A DNA stretch of 64,000 nucleotides. It comes from Thecamonas trahens ATCC 50062. Lineage: Eukaryota > Apusozoa > Apusomonadida > Apusomonadidae. The position numbers and the translations under genes are program-made. The DNA is taken from contig NW_013657663.1 in assembly GCF_000142905.1 (NCBI RefSeq), positions 206,501-270,500 of the forward strand, read 5' to 3'. The notes under the pieces were generated by a model that did no database searches, was not told the DNA's origin, and worked only from the letters and a program-made list of their open reading frames with translations. Positions 58,596 through 64,000 of this stretch are shown piece after piece (within the stretch, counting starts at the first letter, position 1; the number at the start of each line of letters is the position of its first letter).

Positions 58596-58897
58596 GGAGG
58601 TAAGGGAGGGGAGGGGGGTGGGGTAGGGTGGGGGGAAGGGGAGGAGGTTAGTGGGTGCAGTGGTGGCGCTGGAAGTGGCGCTGGTGGTGGCGGTGTGCGG
58701 TGGACGGTCGGCAGGTCAGTGCTGCTGGGAGTCTGGCGAGTTCGGAAGGCTCGCCAGTGAACCAACGCTCACCTTGATTGGTATTGGTTCGGTCACACGG
58801 TCACACAGCCACAGCCACAGTCAGCGACACACCTCACGCCCTTCTCCCGACCACAGCAGACACACCAAGCTCTTCTCTCAACCCTTCACAGACAAGC
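58596..58897. other. Divergent intergenic spacer
   Basis: Spacer between the PIP kinase (-) and V-ATPase c (+) genes. It is G-rich on the + strand near 58605-58660. That reads as C-rich on the sense strand of the PIP kinase gene. No gene is seen. Confidence 0.4.
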
Positions 58898-59668
58898 ATG
58901 GCCTCCCTTCCTGAGATTGCCTGCGATCCTTCCGCCCCCTTCTTTGGCTCCATGGGAGCTGCTGCCGCCATTTCGCTCGGCTGTACGTGTGTAGAGGGGG
59001 AGCGTTGGTGAGGGGGGGTCCACTAGGCGTGTGACTTGCGTTGCCCTGACGAAGGCCGGGCGGCTTATGGTAGCAGATTTTTTGAAGCCAGTCCAGGGTG
59101 CGGGGGTGGGGGGAAATAGAGGAGGAGGAAGAGGAGGAGGAGCAAGAGAGGGTGGGAGGATAGAGAGGGTGGGGGTGGAAAGGTGGGAGAGGGTGAGGGG
59201 GGGGTTACTCACGGGCTGTGTGGTGTGGTGGGTGTAGGCCTCGGCGCTGCCTACGGCACCGCCAAGTCGTCGATCGGGATCTCGGCTGTTGGTGTGCTCA
59301 AGCCCGAGCTGATCATGCGGTCGATCATTCCGGTGGTCATGGCCGGTATTGTCGGTATTTACGGCCTCATTGTCTCGATCATCATCTCGACCTCGATGAA
59401 GCCGGCGACGTACCCGGACGCGTCGGGCTACATTGACCTTGGCGCCGGCCTCGCTGTCGGCCTTGCCGGCCTCGCCTCGGGCATGTGCATCGGCATCGTC
59501 GGTGACTCGGGCGTCCGCGCTTTTGCCCAGCAGCCGCGCGTCTACGTCACCCTCATCCTCATCCTCATTTTCGCTGAGGCGCTCGGCCTTTACGGCCTCA
59601 TTGTCGCCATTGTCATGGGCGGCCAGAAGCCGCAGACTGGCTCGTTCAAGTGCGTCACCTCAAACTGA
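58898..59668 (+). CDS. VMA3: V-type ATPase 16-kDa proteolipid (subunit c), two exons
   Basis: Exon 1 is 58898-58982, donor GTACGT. Exon 2 is 59238-59668 after ...GTGTAG. The intron is 255 bp. The spliced 171-residue protein is the V0 rotor subunit c with four helices. [29 protein letters not shown] matches helix 1 and its turn. [22 protein letters not shown] is helix 2. [37 protein letters not shown] covers helix 3. [21 protein letters not shown] is helix 4 with the proton-carrying Glu. It assembles into the proton-pumping ring of vacuolar and endosomal V-ATPase. The splice in phase 1 restores Cys in place of the usual Ala. Confidence 0.93.
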
Positions 59669-59704
59669 TAAAGCCACACAAGCCTAGCCTCAGCCTTGCT
59701 CTGG

Positions 59705-60780
59705 CTACCGGAACGCGTCCTTGGCCGCGCGGAGTAGCGCGAGGATGGCTGCGCGGCGCTGGCCGCGCGACGCACCATGGCCTTGCGCGCGAGCCACACC
59801 CGCAAGCTGTGCTACCCTCGGCGACGACTGGCGGGCAGCCCAGGCGATGACGCTCTGCGCCACAGCTTCGTCGTCGGTGCGGAGAAAGACATTGTGCTCG
59901 CGCTCGGCGCCAATACTGGTCGGCACAGCCGGGTGGCCGACGGCGCGGGCGGCCTGAGCCGCGGCGAGCGATGTGACCACCGCCTCTGACGACGGCAGAA
60001 TGCTCAACCCAAATCGCAGATTGGAGACCGTGTACTCGTGGCCGGGAAAGACGAGGGCGTCGCGCGGCAGGCTCGCCAACGCGTCGAGCGAGGTCAGCAT
60101 CACCGCGGCCGAGCCCTCGAAGAAGTGACCGACGCCACCAGCAAACAGCACATCACCGGTAAAGACGGCACTGGGTGCACTGTCACCTGCCGTCGGTACG
60201 ATGTGGTAGGCCACGTGGCCGGTAGTGTGGCACGGGACCGAGATGACGTCGACGGTAAAGCCGGGAGTGAGGGCAATGCGCTGGCCGGGCACGGCGCGAT
60301 GGGTGCGGCCGACGGCTGGCTCGCCGGCGTAGACCGGAGGAGCGGCGGGGGCAAGCGCAGCGACAACGTCTGCGTTGCCGCCGGCATGGTCCCAGTGATG
60401 GTGGGTGGTAAGGATGCCGGCGCAGGCAAGGCCGAGTTCGTCAAGGATGCGGGCGGCGTAGCGGCCGTGGGCGGGGTCGACAAGAACGCCCGCCCCGCAG
60501 CCACGTCGACGACCACGTAGCAGTAGTTGTCGTTAAGAACAGGCACAATCTCGACTCGCACACCCTTGCCCAGCACCACCGCAGCCCGCTCTGCACACGG
60601 TGCCCGTGGTGCCTCGGTCGCCAGCTCAGGATGGGTGTAGCGGAAGAGCCACAGGCCGAGCGGGTTCGAGGTGTACAGCCAGTAGCCGATGGGGAAGAGA
60701 ATGGCCATCGGGCCCTTGATCACACACAGCACCGCAGTGCTCGCTGCCACCATCATCGCCGCTATCCATCCCCACCACAT
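59705..60780 (-). CDS. Glyoxalase II-like metallo-beta-lactamase-fold hydrolase, membrane-anchored (one frameshift)
   Basis: About 358 residues when corrected by one base. The N-terminus has one or two hydrophobic segments (MWWGWIAAMMVAASTAVLCVI, GPMAILFPIGYWLY), suggesting a membrane anchor. The hydrolase domain follows: VPVLNDNYCYVVVD, then the metal motif THHHWDHAGG, then VPCHTTGHVAYH, FTGDVLFAGGVGHFFEG and VFPGHEYTVSNLRFGLSI, all glyoxalase II (HAGH/PNKD-type) landmarks. The family cleaves S-lactoylglutathione or similar thioesters. The frame slips at the GGGG of GCGGGGCGGGC (+ strand 60493-60496): adding one G joins VDVAAG to GVLVDPAHGRY. ATG at 60780. Ends convergent with the V-ATPase gene. 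Confidence 0.82.
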
Positions 60781-60863
60781 GACGCACGAGGGGTACCGGC
60801 GACAAGTGGCCCAGGGCGACGGCGGAGACTACCCACCGACAGACACAGCTCTTCAATGACATG

Positions 60864-63771
60864 CTAGACAGCGGTTGGGGAAAGGCGAGCTGCGAGCCGT
60901 CGATCGAGCCACCAGGAGTAACGGGGACCGAGTCTGGCGGCACCACCATGACAGCACCGCCCGAGCCGTCGACAACAACGACGTCATCGGTGGCGAGCCG
61001 CGCCATGGCATCGGGAATGCACACAACTGGAAGCCCCATCTCGCGAGCGACGATGGCGGTGTGCGAAAGGAGGCCACCGACCTCGACCACCACGCCGGCT
61101 AGCCGCGAAAAGAGCGGCGTCCATCCCGCTGTCGTCCGTGCAGTGACCAAGATGGCACCGTGCGGCAGAGCTTGTGCCGCGTCCAGGTCGCGGGCGACAA
61201 AGGCCCGGCCGGACGCGCGCCCGCCGGCAAGCCCGCGCCCAGAGATAAGGCCCGCGCCGCCGGCATGCGGCCCGTCTGCCGCGCTTGCGCCACCGGCGCT
61301 GCTCTGGCCGAGCATGTCGGTATTGGGCATGAGCCACGACGGTCGCGGAACTCGCTGGAACATCTTTGCGCTCGTCACATGCGCCTGCGCGTTGCCGACA
61401 AGGGCGTCCCAGACCGGCGGCGGCGCAGAGTCGTGGACGCTCACCATCTTAGCCAGGAGCGAGGCAGGAAGCTCAAAGACATCGTCAGCAGTTTCCAGGA
61501 GCCCGGCATTGACCCAGAGCGCGCCGAGCGCGCGCGCAGCCTTGAACACCGCATACCCGACCTCGGACGTCGCAACGTGGATCTCTTCCTTGAGCCGGAC
61601 GTAGACAGCAAGCGCGCTCGCGAGTGAGTTGTCGCCAAAAACGGGCGTCGGCTCCGGCTTTGGTGCCGCCGCCGGCGGCTCGTCGGTCAACATCGACGCC
61701 AGCGCGTCGAGTGCACGCTGAGGATGGTCTCCCCAGTGAGTGTCCGAACCCAGGTCCTGGTCGTCGTCGCTCATCCATGCAAAGCGAGCGAGGATGTCGC
61801 TTAGTGGCTTGGCTGACGCCGGATGAGTGAGCAGTGCCGACGGCGAGGCGACCAACGCCTCAAGCTCGGCCGGTGCCACCGCGGCCGCGAGGTCTGCACC
61901 CAGCGAGCGGAGCGCGGCCAACGCGCCGCCGGTCACTGATGGAATGGCTGCCAGGTATGCCTGGGCGGGGGCATCACCAAGCTCCTCACGCAACTGTGCG
62001 AGTACATGCCCGGCAAGGAGGCCTGATGCCCACGACCACGAGCCGACGGTAATGTAGAGCGGAAGGAGCCGTGCCACTACGGCGCAGGTGTGGGCAAGGC
62101 CGGCGGCAACCAGCTCGTCAGTGGCGAGGCCGCGAGCCCACGGCAGGTCGCCATCGGCCGCCGAAGCGGCGTCGAGCCAGGCCTGGATCTCTACATGGGT
62201 CTGATCACGGACGGTGTCCAAAACGCCGGCGTTCTCGAGCTGAGCATAGAGCCCGTGGCGGGCGTAGACCTGCCCAAACGAATGATCTTCGGCGCCAGGC
62301 TGGGCGACAGTTTGTAGAGGTCACGAGGTGCAGCCCAGCCGAGAAGCTGCGAGCCCCAGGTGAGGAGGAGCCGCGAGTGGGCGTCGCCCTGGAGGCTTTG
62401 AGTGAGCAAGCCGAGATAGTCGAAGAGAAACGGATACCAATTGCCGCCAGTCACTGCCGTCGCCGACGAGAGGGTGGTAATCGGCCGAGTCTGCAGAACC
62501 ACCAGCGCGCCGCTCGACTGTAGCGCCCACTCGATGTCCTGCGGTCGGCCGTAGTGTTTGGCGACGTTGAGGCCAAGCTGGACCAGCTCGCAAACCTGCG
62601 CCTCGGTCAGCGGAGGGCCCTGACCAGACACATTGCGGACCTCGGTCCCGCCGGCAGCGACGGCAAAAACGCCGTCGACTTGAGCGCCTAGCTCAGACTC
62701 GACAACCTTGCCAAGGAGCCAGTCGAAGACAAACGAGGCTGGAGTGACCGAGGCCGAGACCAGCGACTCGCCAAGACCCCACACAGCTTCGATCCGGGCC
62801 CGCGGCGCAGCGGCGTTCATCGGATCGACGGTGAAGAGCACGCCGGCTGCCGCAGCAGGGACCATGGTCATGACAACCACAGCCATCGACGTGGCGTCCG
62901 CGGCCGCGACCTTGGCCTCGCGGGTCCTGTGGTAGGCAAAGGCGCGCGGGTGCCAGGCCGATGCCCATGCCTTCTTGATGGCAACAAGCACGCCGTCGAC
63001 GGTCTTGACATTGAGATAGGTCTCGTAGATGCCGGCGTGCGACGCCGACGCGCCATCCTCGCCCACGCCCGACGACCGGACCGCCACGCCCGACGCCAGC
63101 AGGCTGTCACCGCCAGCGCCGGCAATCCACTCGCCCACCGCGGCTGCAACGGCAGGATCCAGAGGATGCGCCACAATCGCGGCCTGAAGCGCCTCCAGCG
63201 CCTCCTTCGACGACGCCAGCCGCGCGCCGAGCTTGGCTTTGGCAGCAGCGCGGAGTTTCGCCAGCTCTGGCGAGGCCATGTGGGCCTGATAGGCCGAGGC
63301 GGTGACAACGCACCCGAGTGGGACCGGCACACCAACAGCGCTCAGCTCGACGCATCGTAGACCCTTGCCGCCCAGCTCGTCGACGCTCATACCGGCTGCC
63401 TCGTTGAGATCGACAACCGCCGCGGCACGATCGGGCTCTCCGACAAGAACCAACTCAAACGAGCCGCCAGCCGGGAACTCTGCCTGAACTACCGATCCGC
63501 GCCACACAGTGCGGCCACACGTATCGGTGAAGATATGGCCAGAGCACGCTGTCTCCGAGTCGGCAATCGTCGCAACCACACGCCCATCGCCAGCACCAGC
63601 CTCCTCGCCGACCACCACATACTCAGCTTGTCCATACGCATAGTGCCTCCCTGCTGTCGACGAGACCAGGTCAATCACATAAGGCGACGGTGTGAAACCT
63701 GGCACAACAAGCGTCCCCTCCCACCGCTGTCCCGCTTGCAGGATGGTCTGAGAAGGTTTCGATGCCGACAT
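60864..63771 (-). CDS. PEP synthase/rifampicin phosphotransferase-like protein (frameshifts)
   Basis: About 970 residues from ATG at 63771. After an N-terminal ~125-residue beta-rich region comes the PEP/pyruvate-dikinase ATP-grasp: GGKGLRCVELSAVGVPVPLGCVVT, RSSGVGEDGASASHAGIYETYLNV, VMTMVPAAAAGVLFTVDP, EAVWGLGESLVSASVTP, and DIEWALQSSGALVVLQTRPIT. A middle helical region follows, then the swivelling phosphohistidine domain (GGLLSHTAIVAREMGLPVVCIPDA, catalytic His). The C-terminal TIM barrel of PEP synthase is absent, as in rifampicin phosphotransferase. One base is missing near 62290. Another near 60877 would end the protein at TAG 60864-60866; otherwise the frame runs on to 60626 inside the next gene. 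Substrate unknown; drug inactivation is not implied. Confidence 0.75.
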
Positions 63772-64000
63772 GCTAGAGAGATGGGGGGAAGGGGCAGGGG
63801 GCAGGGGCAGGGGAAGGGTAGGGAGGGCAGAGAATTGGGCTTCTTTTGTGGCGACAGTTTTTGTTCCAAAAGTGCGAGGGAGAGGAGAGGGGGGGCTGCA
63901 ACATGCTGCACACTGCAGGATTGACGGGGGGGGGGGGGGGGGGATGGAGGATGGGGAGGCTGGCTGCAAACACTTGTTGCCACCCTGTTTGCGGGAGGAA
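63772..64000. other. 5' flank of the PEP-synthase-like gene with G18 run
   Basis: Contains a G18 run at 63926-63943, reading as poly-C on the sense strand 155 bp upstream of the ATG, and purine-rich stretches (about 63782-63822). No gene is seen before the window ends. Confidence 0.6.

Noticed and set aside
60626..60863. C-terminal extension of the PEP-synthase-like protein to 60626
   Set aside because: It overlaps the start of the glyoxalase gene in another frame and has no family resemblance; adding one base in CCCC near 60877 gives a stop at 60864.
1..64000. CRISPR arrays, insertion sequences, prophage, retroelements, rRNA
   Set aside because: None seen. The tandem repeats are simple-sequence or coding repeats, with no spacers, transposase or reverse transcriptase motifs.

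Overview
This window is nuclear DNA of a GC-rich, free-living, flagellated eukaryote. The genes are eukaryotic: formin, ATG4, phosphoinositide kinase, V-ATPase proteolipid, LIM, VHS-GAT and Kelch-BTB proteins. Several are split by short spliceosomal introns (donors GTACG or GTAAGT). WDPCP and alpha-tubulin acetyltransferase point to a cilium or flagellum. Amoebozoan-like domain fusions sit beside genes usually thought of as animal-type (BAF, LZTR1-like, ATAT1). The style fits an apusomonad such as Thecamonas, but that is inference from gene content, not a database match. There are two 100-N assembly gaps, at 19862-19961 and 52768-52867.

Layout. Region 1-12 kb holds a ciliary WDPCP/Fritz-like protein (5' end off the window), a four-helix membrane protein, a mitochondrial-type kynurenine/cysteine-conjugate aminotransferase, DDB2, and three proteins of unknown function. 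Region 12-22 kb has a giant coiled-coil formin, ATG4, a lipid-anchored PP2C phosphatase and a two-exon calmodulin-like protein. Region 22-34 kb has a broken short-chain dehydrogenase, a choline-transporter-like protein, a TPR protein, a cytochrome b5 protein, a Nudix hydrolase, DPH6, a second four-helix membrane protein and a VHS-GAT sorting adaptor. Region 34-46 kb has a kinase-IQ-RasGEF-cNMP receptor-like protein, a LIM protein, a CBS protein, COX18, a candidate structured RNA, an LZTR1-like Kelch-BTB protein and a three-exon BAF homologue. Region 46-64 kb has an ARM-Kelch-GOLD-like protein, an EF-hand/ubiquitin-like/calcineurin-type phosphatase fusion, ATAT1, an LRR protein, a PIP kinase, V-ATPase subunit c, a glyoxalase II-like protein and a PEP-synthase-like protein.

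The genes are tightly packed, often convergent with only tens of bases (once overlapping) between stop codons. They are not operons. Themes are signalling (Ca2+, cyclic nucleotide, phosphoinositide), actin and cilium, membrane traffic and autophagy, and mitochondrial assembly. Intergenic spacers are short and full of poly-C/poly-G tracts, dinucleotide runs and triplet repeats. Upstream of many start codons the poly-C run lies on the sense strand.

Several otherwise intact genes are each one base short at a single point, usually in or beside a short homopolymer. All need the same correction direction, which suggests undercalled homopolymers in the assembly rather than real pseudogenes, although -1 frameshifting is formally possible. 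The only convincing decayed gene is the dehydrogenase at about 22.7-23.2 kb.
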